Shown in pieces: positions 1-7,749 of a stretch of 64,000 bases of DNA (the first letter of the stretch is position 1; each line of letters begins with the position of its first letter). The DNA is from Pandoraea capi (GTDB taxonomy: Bacteria; Pseudomonadota; Gammaproteobacteria; Burkholderiales; Burkholderiaceae). The notes under the pieces are model-generated. The model had not been told where the DNA came from and made no database searches. It saw nothing but the letters and a program-made list of their open reading frames with translations. A program made the translations under genes and the position numbers. The stretch covers positions 558,001-622,000 of the forward strand of contig NZ_CABPRV010000001.1 in the NCBI RefSeq assembly GCF_902459735.1. Direction: 5' to 3'.

Positions 1-240
1 GCCCGCGAACGAGACGGAAAACGATTCCAGCTGAATGCGTCGCTGCAATTCGTCCATGCGACGAAGATTACGCACGATGGCCCAGCACATCGCAAAACCC
101 GGCAACATCGGCAGCAGCGCGATCGGCACCCGGGCGCTCAGGGGAAGATCAGGCATCGCCTGCAACACGCGTATCGATCCCGCCAGCACCACCACGTAGG
201 CGAGCAACGCTCCGCCCATCTCTTTCACATAACGCGTCAT
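1..240 (-). CDS. Small integral membrane protein, partial
   Basis: The reading frame opens with ATG at 240 on the minus strand and runs off the left edge of the window, so only the first 80 residues are visible. Two hydrophobic segments (about residues 9-22 and 38-56) flank a short polar loop, followed by a basic/acidic cytoplasmic stretch RRMDELQRRIQ. Such small multi-helix proteins are often encoded beside an XRE-type regulator, but that neighbour, if present, lies outside the window. The 74 bp upstream carry two copies of a TGTAAA-N6-TTTACA palindrome, so the gene is probably repressed by a dimeric regulator. No function is assigned. Confidence 0.7.
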   Translation of the reverse strand, partial: MTRYVKEMGGALLAYVVVLAGSIRVLQAMPDLPLSARVPIALLPMLPGFAMCWAIVRNLRRMDELQRRIQLESFSVSFAG

Positions 241-252
241 CGTGCATCCTCA

Positions 253-270
253 TGTAAAGCATGCTTTACA
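253..270. promoter_or_regulatory. Palindromic operator candidate, copy 1
   Basis: A perfect 18-bp palindrome TGTAAAGCATGCTTTACA lies 13 bp upstream of the minus-strand membrane protein gene. It has the same TGTAAA-N6-TTTACA form as a second site whose centre is 40 bp away, about four helical turns. Confidence 0.65.
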
Positions 271-292
271 CGATAAGCGAAACCGATCCACG

Positions 293-310
293 TGTAAAGT
301 TTCTTTTACA
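293..310. promoter_or_regulatory. Palindromic operator candidate, copy 2
   Basis: TGTAAA-GTTTCT-TTTACA, extended by CG on both flanks so that the arms are 8 bp. It abuts the end of the LysR gene. The cognate regulator is not visible in the window. Confidence 0.6.
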
Positions 311-314
311 CGAC

Positions 315-1208
315 TCAGATCACGCTCGCGATGCACTCCCGCAGCCAGCGATGCGCCGGGTCGCGATGCACGCGCTCGTGCCAGTACATCGAGATTTCGA
401 AGCCGGGCAGATCGACCGGGGCCGCCGTGATCTGTAACGCCGGATCGTCGCGCACGAGGCGTTCCGGGGCCATGGCGACGAGATCGGTCTGCGCCAGCGC
501 CGCGCGCAGGAACAGGAAGTGCGGCACGGAGAACACCACGCGACGTGACATGCCGAGCGCGGCCAGCGCGTCGTCGGTGCTGGCGTGAAAACCCCCGCCG
601 TCCTGCGAGACGATCGTGTGATCGAGGCCGCAAAACTGTTTGAGCGTGGGACGCCGCGTCAACTTCGGATGCCCGCGCCGTCCGGCCAGCACGTAGCGCT
701 CGGTGAATAGCGCCTTGCGATGCAGTGCCTCGGGCGCGTTTTCTGTCGTATGAAAAATGACGTCGACTGCGCCTTGCTCCGCCTGCCGCTCCAGCCGCGA
801 CGGCTCAAGATCGAGCACCGCCAGACGCGCCTTTGGCGCCTGCGCCCGCAATACCTGAAGCAGCGGCAGCACGATGGTCGATTCGGTGTAATCGGTCGCG
901 GCGATTCGCCACGTCAGCTCGGCGCTGCCCGGATCGAATGGTGCTGCGGGGGCCACCGCGCGGGAGAGCGATTCGAGCGCCTCGCGCAGCGGTTCGCGCA
1001 ACGACTCCGCGCGCGCGGTCGGTCGCATACCGCGCGGCCCCGGTAGCAGCAGCGGATCGTTCAGCAGATCCCGCAGTTTCGCCAGATGCACGCTCACCGC
1101 CGGCTGGGAGATGTGCAACCGCTCGGCAGCGCGTGTGACGTTCAGCTCCGAAAGCAGCACGTCGAGCGTGACGAGCAGATTCAGATCGATGCGGCGTAAA
1201 TTAACCAT
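315..1208 (-). CDS. LysR-family transcriptional regulator
   Basis: The 297-residue protein has the usual LysR length and an N-terminal winged helix-turn-helix (about residues 5-65) with the pattern NVTRAAERLHISQPAVSVHL, followed by a periplasmic-binding-like effector domain. It is transcribed away from a quinone reductase gene; this divergent layout with a 145-bp shared intergenic region is typical of a LysR regulator acting on its neighbour, probably with a small aromatic or quinone-like inducer (inference). A CCTGA-N4-TCAGG palindrome of T-N11-A type sits between the two genes. The ATG at 1208 was chosen because translation from it begins directly with the conserved DNA-binding domain. Confidence 0.93.
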   Translation of the reverse strand: MVNLRRIDLNLLVTLDVLLSELNVTRAAERLHISQPAVSVHLAKLRDLLNDPLLLPGPRGMRPTARAESLREPLREALESLSRAVAPAAPFDPGSAELTWRIAATDYTESTIVLPLLQVLRAQAPKARLAVLDLEPSRLERQAEQGAVDVIFHTTENAPEALHRKALFTERYVLAGRRGHPKLTRRPTLKQFCGLDHTIVSQDGGGFHASTDDALAALGMSRRVVFSVPHFLFLRAALAQTDLVAMAPERLVRDDPALQITAAPVDLPGFEISMYWHERVHRDPAHRWLRECIASVI

Positions 1209-1228
1209 CGAGATAATCCATAGTTATA

Positions 1229-1242
1229 CCTGACATATCAGG
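1229..1242. promoter_or_regulatory. Candidate LysR operator
   Basis: CCTGACATATCAGG has 5-bp inverted arms and lies between the LysR gene and the divergent oxidoreductase gene, where a LysR box is expected. Assignment is by position and symmetry only. Confidence 0.45.
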
Positions 1243-1353
1243 AATTCATTTCCAATATACCTTTGCCGCACCTAAGCTGCATTCGTTCTCTTCTTTTGCC
1301 ACATCTTTTCGCCTCACCGAATCGAATGCGCCGACCGGCGCCGGAGTTTGACC

Positions 1354-2130
1354 ATGAATGTCCTGATCGTCTACGCCCATCCGCAACCGCGCTCGCTGAA
1401 CGGCGCACTTCGCGATTTCACCGTGCAGCATCTGGAAGCTGCCGGTCATCACGTGCAGGTCTCGGATCTGTACGCTATGCAATGGAAGACCACCATCGAC
1501 GAGCAGGACGCGCCGCAACGCGACCCGAGCGAGCCGTTCCACGCATCGCTCGATTCGAAGAAGGCGTTTCAGAGCGGCACACAAAGCGCCGACATCGCGC
1601 GCGAGCAAGACAAGCTGCGCTGGGCCGACACGGTGATTTTCCAGTTCCCGCTCTGGTGGTTCTCCATGCCCGCGATCATGAAGGGCTGGTTCGACCGCGT
1701 GTATGCGTATGGTTTCGCTTACGGCGTGGGTGAGCACTCGGACTCGCATTGGGGGGATCGCTACGGCGAAGGCAGCATGACCGGCAAGCGCGCCATGCTG
1801 ATGGTGACGACGGGCGGCTGGGATTCGCATTACAGTGCGCGCGGCATCAACGGCCCGATCGAGGACGTGCTTTTCCCGATCCAGCACGGCATGCTGTTCT
1901 ACCCCGGCTTCGACGTGTTGCCGCCGTTCGTCGCTTACCGCACGTCGCGCGTGGATGCCGAGGGCTTCGCCGCGCTCACGGATGCGCTCGGCGAACGTCT
2001 CGATACGCTCGCAACGACGCCGCCGATTCCCTACCGCCGTCAAAACCACGGGGACTACGACATTCCGGCGCTCACGCTCAAGCCCGAAATCGCCGAAGGT
2101 CGGACCGGGTACGCCGCTCACGTCGCCTGA
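1354..2130 (+). CDS. NAD(P)H-dependent flavin quinone oxidoreductase
   Basis: This 258-residue cytoplasmic protein belongs to the flavodoxin_2 (NQO1/MdaB-like) family, which reduces quinones by two electrons using FMN or FAD. The N-terminal strand and loop VYAHPQPRSLNG forms the flavin phosphate site, and QFPLWWFSMPAIMKGWFDRV (about residues 90-110) is the family signature. ATG 1354 is preferred over TTG 1348 because CGGAG at 1342-1346 is correctly spaced. The divergent LysR gene is the likely regulator. The natural substrate cannot be read from the sequence. Confidence 0.92.
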   Translation: MNVLIVYAHPQPRSLNGALRDFTVQHLEAAGHHVQVSDLYAMQWKTTIDEQDAPQRDPSEPFHASLDSKKAFQSGTQSADIAREQDKLRWADTVIFQFPLWWFSMPAIMKGWFDRVYAYGFAYGVGEHSDSHWGDRYGEGSMTGKRAMLMVTTGGWDSHYSARGINGPIEDVLFPIQHGMLFYPGFDVLPPFVAYRTSRVDAEGFAALTDALGERLDTLATTPPIPYRRQNHGDYDIPALTLKPEIAEGRTGYAAHVA

Positions 2131-2158
2131 CGACGCGATGCCGATCGGCGCTGCGGCT

Positions 2159-2191
2159 AACCCCCAAGGCACAAGCGTTTGCCGGGGGTTT
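2159..2191 (+). terminator. Possible terminator after the quinone reductase
   Basis: AACCCCC pairs with GGGGGTT across an 18-base loop, 30 bp after the stop codon. The downstream T run is short (TTT), so this is a weak call. Confidence 0.4.
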
Positions 2192-2273
2192 CGCCGGTCG
2201 GCTTGTCGCGCGAGACGGTATCTGCAAGACTGACGGCTTCGCGCTGTCGGCGCGCCAACACCGATCTCTCGTC

Positions 2274-2900
2274 ATGCACCTCTCCACGCTCGCGATTTAC
2301 GCGACGGCCGCCCTGATCGGCGGCCTGATCCCCGGCCCCACGACACTGCTCGCGCTCGCGAACGGCATCTCCGGGAACTGGCGTGTGGTACTGGTCGGGA
2401 TGTGTGGCGCCGCGCTGTCGGACCTGCTCGTGGTGGCGGCCGTCGGCGCCGGGCTCGGCGCGTTGCTGATGGCGTCTGCGGCGCTGTTCGCGACGGTCAA
2501 ATGGGTCGGTGTCGTTTATCTCGTGTGGCTGGCGATCCAGTTGTGGCGCAGCCATCCGCAGGATCTGAGTCAGGTCCGGATCAAGTCCGACCTGAGCGCC
2601 GGGCGTGTCTTCCTGCGCAGCTTCGGCGTCGGTCTGACCAATCCGAAGATTCTGCTGTTCTTCTCGGCGTTCCTGCCGCAGTTCGTCGATACGTCGATGC
2701 CGCTCGCGCCGCAGTACGCCGTGCTGGCGATCGTGTCAGCCGGCGTCGATATTTTCGTGATGACACTCTATGCGACCGGCGGCGTGCAAGCCGCCCGTCT
2801 GATGACGGCGCGCAGTCTCAAACAGTTGAATCGTGTCTGCGCGGTCGTGATGTTCTCGCTGGCCGGCGGGCTGGCGTTGTATCGCAAGACCGGCAACTGA
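2274..2900 (+). CDS. LysE/RhtB-family amino-acid exporter
   Basis: The 208-residue protein has six predicted membrane segments. The N-terminal GGLIPGPTTLLALANG is the LysE/RhtB signature with the helix-breaking PGP, and VFLRSFGVGLTNPKILLFF in the middle matches the conserved GxxxxLxNPK motif. Members export amino acids such as lysine, threonine or homoserine lactone; the cargo here is unknown. ATG 2274 gives the standard family N-terminus. The gene stands alone, convergent with the aceE-like gene and separated from it by a strong hairpin. Confidence 0.92.
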   Translation: MHLSTLAIYATAALIGGLIPGPTTLLALANGISGNWRVVLVGMCGAALSDLLVVAAVGAGLGALLMASAALFATVKWVGVVYLVWLAIQLWRSHPQDLSQVRIKSDLSAGRVFLRSFGVGLTNPKILLFFSAFLPQFVDTSMPLAPQYAVLAIVSAGVDIFVMTLYATGGVQAARLMTARSLKQLNRVCAVVMFSLAGGLALYRKTGN

Positions 2901-2940
2901 AGCGTTAAGGAACGCATCAGGGAATCACAGGAAAAACTAC

Positions 2941-2979
2941 AGGTGAGGCGCGGTGCGCCAGCCGCCCCGCGCCTCACCT
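2941..2979. terminator. Hairpin between convergent genes
   Basis: A perfect 13-bp stem (AGGTGAGGCGCGG with CCGCGCCTCACCT) around a 13-base loop lies between the LysE-type exporter and the aceE-like gene. It is followed on the plus strand by TTTCCCCC and then a long pyrimidine-rich tract to about 3070. It probably terminates one or both transcripts. Confidence 0.6.
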
Positions 2980-3078
2980 TTCCCCCTCTCTACCCCCTCT
3001 CTCCTGCTTCTCCGGCCTCTCCTGCCTATCTGGCCTATCCGGCCTCTCTCCTGCTTGCTGCTCCCCCCGCTGACTTCC

Positions 3079-5757
3079 TCAAACCGTCGTCGGATCCAGC
3101 TTCTCCGGATCGATGCCGTACTTGCGGATCGCCTCACCCACGCGCTCGCGCGGCAGCTCGCCGGCATCGGCCAGTGCGCCCAGCGCGGCAAGCACGATGA
3201 AGTGACGGTCCACCTCGAAATACTTGCGCAGCGACTCGCGCGTATCCGAACAACCGAAGCCATCGGTGCCGAGCGTCACGAAGCGGCGATCGTGCACGAA
3301 CGGACGAATCTGATCGCCGACGATCTTCATGTAATCCGTGGCAACCACGACCGGGCCCTTACGGTCCGCAAGACATTGCTGGACATACGGCACGCGCGGC
3401 GTCTGCTCCGGATGCAGCAGGTTCCAGCGCTCGGCCGCCAACCCTTCGCGACGCACTTCCGTCAGGCTCGTCGCACTCCAGATGTCGCTCTGCACGCCGA
3501 AGTCGTCGCGCAGCAATTCGCTCGCGGCAATCACTTCGCGCAGGATCGAACCACTGCCCATGAGTTGAACGCGCGGGGCATCGGCGTCCGATGCCTGCGC
3601 TTCACGTAGCAGATAGAGGCCCTTCAGGATGCCCGCCTCTGCGCCCTCGGGCATCGCCGGGTGCGAATAGTTTTCGTTGAGCAGCGTGACGTAGTAGTAG
3701 ACGTCTTCGTTGTCGACGTACATGCGCTGCATGCCGTTCTGAAGAATCACGGCCAGTTCGTACTGGAACGTCGGGTCGTAGGCCACGCAGTTCGGGATGA
3801 CCGACGCGAGCACGTGGCTGTGGCCGTCGTCGTGCTGCAGGCCCTCGCCCATGAGCGTCGTGCGCCCGGACGTCGCGCCCAGCATGAAGCCACGCGTGCG
3901 TGCGTCGCCCGCCGCCCAGGCGAGGTCGCCCACGCGTTGCAGTCCGAACATCGAATAGAAGATGTAGAACGGAATCGTGGCGTAGTTGTGCGTGCTGTAC
4001 GACGTACCCGCCGCGATCCACGACGCCATGGCCCCCGACTCGTTGATCCCTTCCTGAAGAATCTGACCGTCGAGCGCTTCCTTGTAGAAGCTCAGTTGAC
4101 CGGCGTCCTGCGGCGTGTAGCGCTGCCCCTGGAACGAGTGAATCCCGATCTGGCGGAACAGCGGCTCCATGCCGAAGGTGCGCGACTCGTCGGGCACGAT
4201 AGGCACCACGCGCTTGCCGATCTCCTTGTCCTTGAGCAGCGCCGTGAGAATGCGCACGAACGCCATCGTCGTCGACATTTCACGCTCGCCCGTGTCTTTC
4301 ATCTGCGCGGCGAACGTGCTCAGCGGGGGAATCGCCAGCGGTGCGCTCAGGCCGAAGCGTGCCGGCTGATGACCGCCCATCGCGGCGCGACGGGCCGCGA
4401 AGTAACGTCCTTCCGGGCTGTCCGGATCGGGGCGCAGGTACGGCATCTCTGCGAGTTGATCGTCCCGCACCGGCAGGTCGAAGCGATCGCGGAACGCGCG
4501 CACGGCGTCGGCGCTCATCTTCTTCAACTGGTGGTTGACGTTCTGCCCTTCGCCCGCTTCCCCCATGCCGAAGCCCTTCACGGTCTTGGCGAGAATCACG
4601 GTTGGACGCCCTTCAGTCTTCATCGCCTGCGCGTAGGCCGCATAGACCTTGAGCGCATCGTGGCCGCCGCGGGCGAGTTGCCAGATGTCGTCGTCGCTCA
4701 GATGCGCGACCATCGCCAGCAATTCGGGCGACGCACCGAAGAAATGCTCGCGCACGTAAGCGCCGTTCTGCGACTTGAACGTCTGATAGTCACCATCGAC
4801 GCACGCCATCATGCGCTCGCGCAGCAGGCCGTGGACGTCCTTTTCCAGCAGTGCATCCCAGCCGCTGCCCCAGATCACCTTGATGACGTTCCAGCCCGCC
4901 GCACGGAAGGTGCCTTCCAGTTCCTGAATGACCTTGCCGTTGCCGCGCACCGGGCCGTCCAGCCGTTGCAGGTTGCAGTTGACGACGAAAACCAGGTTGT
5001 CCAGACGCTCGCGTCCGCCCAGCGAAATGGCGGCCAGCGACTCCGGTTGATCCATCTCGCCGTCGCCAAGGAACGCCCACACTTTGCGCCCCTGATGCTG
5101 CTTCAGGCCACGGTATTCCAGATACCGCATGAAGCGCGCCTGATACGCGGCGGTGATCGGACCGAGGCCCATCGACACGGTGGGGAATTGCCAGAAATCG
5201 GGCATCAGGCGCGGGTGCGGATACGACGAAATGCCCTCGCGACCGGCTTCGCGGCGGTAATTGTCGAGTTGCGCTTCGGTGATACGTCCCTCGACATAAG
5301 CACGCGCGTAGATACCCGGCGCGGAGTGGCCCTGCACGTAGATCATGTCGCCGTCGAACGTATCCGTACGGCCACGGAAGAAGTGATCGAAACCCACGTC
5401 GTACAGCACGGCTGCCGACTGATACGTCGCGATGTGGCCGCCAACGTTCGAGTGCTTGCCTGCGCGCAGCACCGTCACCATCGCATTCCAGCGGATGAAC
5501 GCGTTCAGACGGCGCTCGATGGCCAGATCGCCCGGGTAAGCCGGCTGGCGCGACGGCGTGATCGTATTGACGTAGTCGGTCGTCACGCGGGTGTGGAAGT
5601 CGCCGTGCTGCGCAAAGTCCCATGCCGCAAGACGGTCGATCAGGAAGTGCGCGCGCGAGCGGCCCTCGACAGCGGTGACGCCTTCGAGCGCGTCGAGCCA
5701 CTCACGCGTTTCCTGAATATCGGTGTCGGCGCTCGCCACCACAGGCAATTGGGTCAT
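3079..5757 (-). CDS. aceE: Pyruvate dehydrogenase E1 component, homodimeric type
   Basis: The 892-residue length fits the AceE family (thiamine-diphosphate E1 of the pyruvate dehydrogenase complex, which decarboxylates pyruvate and acetylates the E2 lipoyl group). The TPP/Mg motif GDGEMDQPES with NCNLQRLDGPVRGN, the loop KGFGMGEAGEGQN and the GEGLQHDDGHSH segment of the second domain are all intact. ATG 5757 is chosen over GTG 5778 because AAGGAG sits 8 bases before it. No E2 or E3 gene is nearby, so this is probably a second, separately regulated copy. The divergent MarR gene and palindromes at 5812 and 5855 indicate repression by that MarR protein. Confidence 0.93.
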   Translation of the reverse strand: MTQLPVVASADTDIQETREWLDALEGVTAVEGRSRAHFLIDRLAAWDFAQHGDFHTRVTTDYVNTITPSRQPAYPGDLAIERRLNAFIRWNAMVTVLRAGKHSNVGGHIATYQSAAVLYDVGFDHFFRGRTDTFDGDMIYVQGHSAPGIYARAYVEGRITEAQLDNYRREAGREGISSYPHPRLMPDFWQFPTVSMGLGPITAAYQARFMRYLEYRGLKQHQGRKVWAFLGDGEMDQPESLAAISLGGRERLDNLVFVVNCNLQRLDGPVRGNGKVIQELEGTFRAAGWNVIKVIWGSGWDALLEKDVHGLLRERMMACVDGDYQTFKSQNGAYVREHFFGASPELLAMVAHLSDDDIWQLARGGHDALKVYAAYAQAMKTEGRPTVILAKTVKGFGMGEAGEGQNVNHQLKKMSADAVRAFRDRFDLPVRDDQLAEMPYLRPDPDSPEGRYFAARRAAMGGHQPARFGLSAPLAIPPLSTFAAQMKDTGEREMSTTMAFVRILTALLKDKEIGKRVVPIVPDESRTFGMEPLFRQIGIHSFQGQRYTPQDAGQLSFYKEALDGQILQEGINESGAMASWIAAGTSYSTHNYATIPFYIFYSMFGLQRVGDLAWAAGDARTRGFMLGATSGRTTLMGEGLQHDDGHSHVLASVIPNCVAYDPTFQYELAVILQNGMQRMYVDNEDVYYYVTLLNENYSHPAMPEGAEAGILKGLYLLREAQASDADAPRVQLMGSGSILREVIAASELLRDDFGVQSDIWSATSLTEVRREGLAAERWNLLHPEQTPRVPYVQQCLADRKGPVVVATDYMKIVGDQIRPFVHDRRFVTLGTDGFGCSDTRESLRKYFEVDRHFIVLAALGALADAGELPRERVGEAIRKYGIDPEKLDPTTV

Positions 5758-5811
5758 GACATCTCTCCTTGAGATCACGGAACGGGGCGATTGCCAAAAT
5801 GCATCGAGTGA

Positions 5812-5825
5812 ATTGCAAATGCAAT
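5812..5825. promoter_or_regulatory. MarR operator candidate (ATTGCA-N2-TGCAAT)
   Basis: ATTGCAAATGCAAT lies between the aceE-like and MarR genes, 55 bp upstream of the aceE-like start. The same palindrome recurs at 5855, 7690 and 7705, always beside genes of this cluster. Confidence 0.7.
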
Positions 5826-5854
5826 CGTATTGCCGGTCATTCTAGCGATGTACA

Positions 5855-5868
5855 ATTGCATCTGCAAC
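5855..5868. promoter_or_regulatory. MarR operator candidate, second copy
   Basis: ATTGCATCTGCAAC matches ATTGCA-N2-TGCAAT at 11 of 12 defined positions. It lies 28 bp upstream of the MarR start, a position suited to autorepression. Confidence 0.65.
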
Positions 5869-5895
5869 TCACCCATGAAAACGACAAGGACATTC

Positions 5896-6357
5896 ATGAG
5901 CACGACCGATCCCGATCTCTGGTTCTCCTTCGTGCGCGCACATCGCACGATGATTCGCGAGATCGAGCGCCGTCTGGCGCAGGCCGGGCTGCCCGCCTAC
6001 GCTTGGTACGACGCGCTGTGGGGGCTGGAAAGCGGCCCGCAGGGCACGCGTCGCATGCACGAACTGGCCGATGTGCTGGCCATCGAGCGTTACAACCTGA
6101 CGCGTCTGATCGATCGCCTCGAACAGGAGGAACTCGTCACGCGCATGCGCGATCCGGACGACGGCCGTGCGGCCTACGCGACCATCACGGACAAGGGGCG
6201 CGCGCTTCGCAAGAAGATGTGGAAGGTCTACCAGTCCACCGTCGCCGAGCTTTTCCTCAGTCAGTTTCGCGAGAAAGACATCGCTCCCGTGGCCGAGGCG
6301 CTCGACCGCGCCAGCACGGCGGCACGGGCGTTTCTGGTGGAGACGAAGCCACGCTGA
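5896..6357 (+). CDS. MarR-family transcriptional regulator
   Basis: The 153-residue protein has the MarR winged helix: RRMHELADVLAIERYNLTRLIDRLEQ as the recognition region and DPDDGRAAYATITDKGR as the beta wing. It lies divergent to the aceE-like gene and convergent with the E1-like gene. ATG 5896, preceded by AAGGA, is preferred to the upstream ATGs at 5830 and 5875 because those would put operator sequence inside the coding region. MarR proteins usually repress their own gene and a neighbour until a small phenolic or oxidant ligand binds; the shared palindromes suggest that its targets are both E1 genes and the GST gene. Confidence 0.92.
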   Translation: MSTTDPDLWFSFVRAHRTMIREIERRLAQAGLPAYAWYDALWGLESGPQGTRRMHELADVLAIERYNLTRLIDRLEQEELVTRMRDPDDGRAAYATITDKGRALRKKMWKVYQSTVAELFLSQFREKDIAPVAEALDRASTAARAFLVETKPR

Positions 6358-6396
6358 AGCGGGTAGGATTGACGGCGTTCGCCGCGACGTCGGGCA

Positions 6397-7614
6397 TCAG
6401 ATCACGCCGTAACGACGCGTGGCATCTGCGATGCGCGAGCGCGGCAGCATGCCGTCGTTCACCAGCAGGCGCAGCGCGTTCAGGACAATCCAGCGCACGC
6501 CCGGCGCATCGCCCGTCTTCAGGCTCTCGCCGTTTTCATCCTTCCCGCCTTGCACATCCGTGTCGTCGCTGCCCAATGCGGCGAAACGCGCCGGAATGAA
6601 CGCACCGATCTGATTCGCAATGTGGCGCGCATAGCCCGTCACGGCGAGCACCGGTGCGCGTCCGTCTCCGAGACACCGAACCAGATGCGGTACGTCGGCG
6701 GGTGCGTCTGCACGCAGCATCGACATCCGCTCGGCTTCGCCGGCCTCGCGCGCGAGACGCGTATAGCTCGGACAGCTCCACACCTCGCAGGCCACGCCCC
6801 AATCCAGTTGCAGCCATCGCGCCGCTTCGAGCACGTTCGCGAGCGCCCGGCCCGCACCGCACAGCCGGATGACGTAGGGCGGATTCGTGTCAGGGAGCGT
6901 GCGCAGACGGTACATGCCCCGGTAGGCGTCGTGAGCATCGCCCGGTCCCAGCGCCGGTGAAGGGATGGACGGCATGTCGTGCGCGCTCAGATAGCAAAAA
7001 CCGAATTCGCCTCGAACGTACAACGCGTCAAGCGCCGCACATAGCAGCGCTTGCAGTTCCTGTGCCGATGCCGGGTCGTATGGCAGCCATTCGGACTGGG
7101 CCGCGAGCCATAGCGGCAGTTCGGGGCGCACACGTTGCAACCGGTCCGGCGACCAGACGGAGGCGTCGTTGAGGAAGATGCCGCGCCTTAACGGATCGGT
7201 CTGCTGCGGTGCGCGCAGGCCCGACGCTTCGACACCCGCCATCAGCACGCCACGCAATGTCGGTGAATGCAGCAAATACAGCAGCGGACGCTCGCTCGCC
7301 GTCGCCGAGCGAAACCAGGTCGCAATGGCGCTGGGCAAGCTGGACGACGACGCGGCCTTGCTGCGCGACTTTCGGCCCGGGGTCTCCTGCGCCGGTGTCG
7401 CCGAATCCACGATCCACACCTGCTCGGACGTGTCGCCCTGAGCCAGCACATCGGCGATATGGGCCAGCGCCCCCGACGGCGACGTCGCCGTCCCGCCGCC
7501 GTCCTCGCGCTCCCCGCCATCACGGAAAGCCATCAGCTTGCCGATACAAGCCAGCGCCGCCTGTCGCGTTGCGCTCTCGACCGCCGAACGGCCCCGTCCC
7601 GACATCCCCATCAT
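6397..7614 (-). CDS. Truncated E1-like protein without the TPP-binding domain
   Basis: This 405-residue protein aligns with the C-terminal two fifths of the AceE protein encoded next door. The last 200 residues match well by eye: GMYRLR for GLYLLR, ILREV-like VLEAARWLQLDWGVACEVWSC, VRCLGDGRAPVLAVTGYARHIANQI for the QCLADRKGPVVVATDYMKIVGDQI segment, and a final RRYGV. The central domain is degenerate and lacks the GEGLQH residues; the N-terminal domain that carries GDGxxx-N (TPP/Mg) is absent altogether. It therefore cannot be a stand-alone decarboxylase. ATG 7614 follows GGGAGAGG. The frame is open and the length conserved enough to look maintained rather than decayed. A regulatory or structural partner of the AceE copy is a reasonable inference. 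Confidence 0.8.
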   Translation of the reverse strand: MMGMSGRGRSAVESATRQAALACIGKLMAFRDGGEREDGGGTATSPSGALAHIADVLAQGDTSEQVWIVDSATPAQETPGRKSRSKAASSSSLPSAIATWFRSATASERPLLYLLHSPTLRGVLMAGVEASGLRAPQQTDPLRRGIFLNDASVWSPDRLQRVRPELPLWLAAQSEWLPYDPASAQELQALLCAALDALYVRGEFGFCYLSAHDMPSIPSPALGPGDAHDAYRGMYRLRTLPDTNPPYVIRLCGAGRALANVLEAARWLQLDWGVACEVWSCPSYTRLAREAGEAERMSMLRADAPADVPHLVRCLGDGRAPVLAVTGYARHIANQIGAFIPARFAALGSDDTDVQGGKDENGESLKTGDAPGVRWIVLNALRLLVNDGMLPRSRIADATRRYGVI

Positions 7615-7671
7615 GGCCTCTCCCTCATGCGCCGTCACGATTCGGTACGGCTTGTGATTCGTCTCGGAAAC

Positions 7672-7693
7672 ACATACGATTGACATACGATTG
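7672..7693. repeat. Tandem ACATACGATTG duplication
   Basis: Two exact 11-bp copies lie head to tail in the region shared by the E1-like and glutathione-transferase genes. The second copy's ATTG is also the first half of the MarR-type palindrome at 7690. Confidence 0.6.
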
Positions 7694-7703
7694 CAATTGC
7701 AAT
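7690..7703. promoter_or_regulatory. MarR operator candidate, third copy
   Basis: ATTGCAATTGCAAT is a perfect palindrome of the same form as those at 5812 and 5855. It lies between the divergent E1-like and GST genes. Confidence 0.7.
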
Positions 7704-7704
7704 C

Positions 7705-7718
7705 ATTGTATTTGCAAT
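7705..7718. promoter_or_regulatory. MarR operator candidate, fourth copy
   Basis: ATTGTATTTGCAAT has one mismatch to ATTGCA-N2-TGCAAT. Its centre is 15 bp from the preceding copy, suggesting paired binding. Confidence 0.6.
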
Positions 7719-7749
7719 TGAAAGACAAGACAACGTTCCGAGGAAATCC

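Noticed and set aside
3661-5772. 703-codon plus-strand frame opposite the aceE-like gene
   Set aside because: The opposite strand encodes a complete, motif-rich E1 protein; this frame is its antisense shadow.
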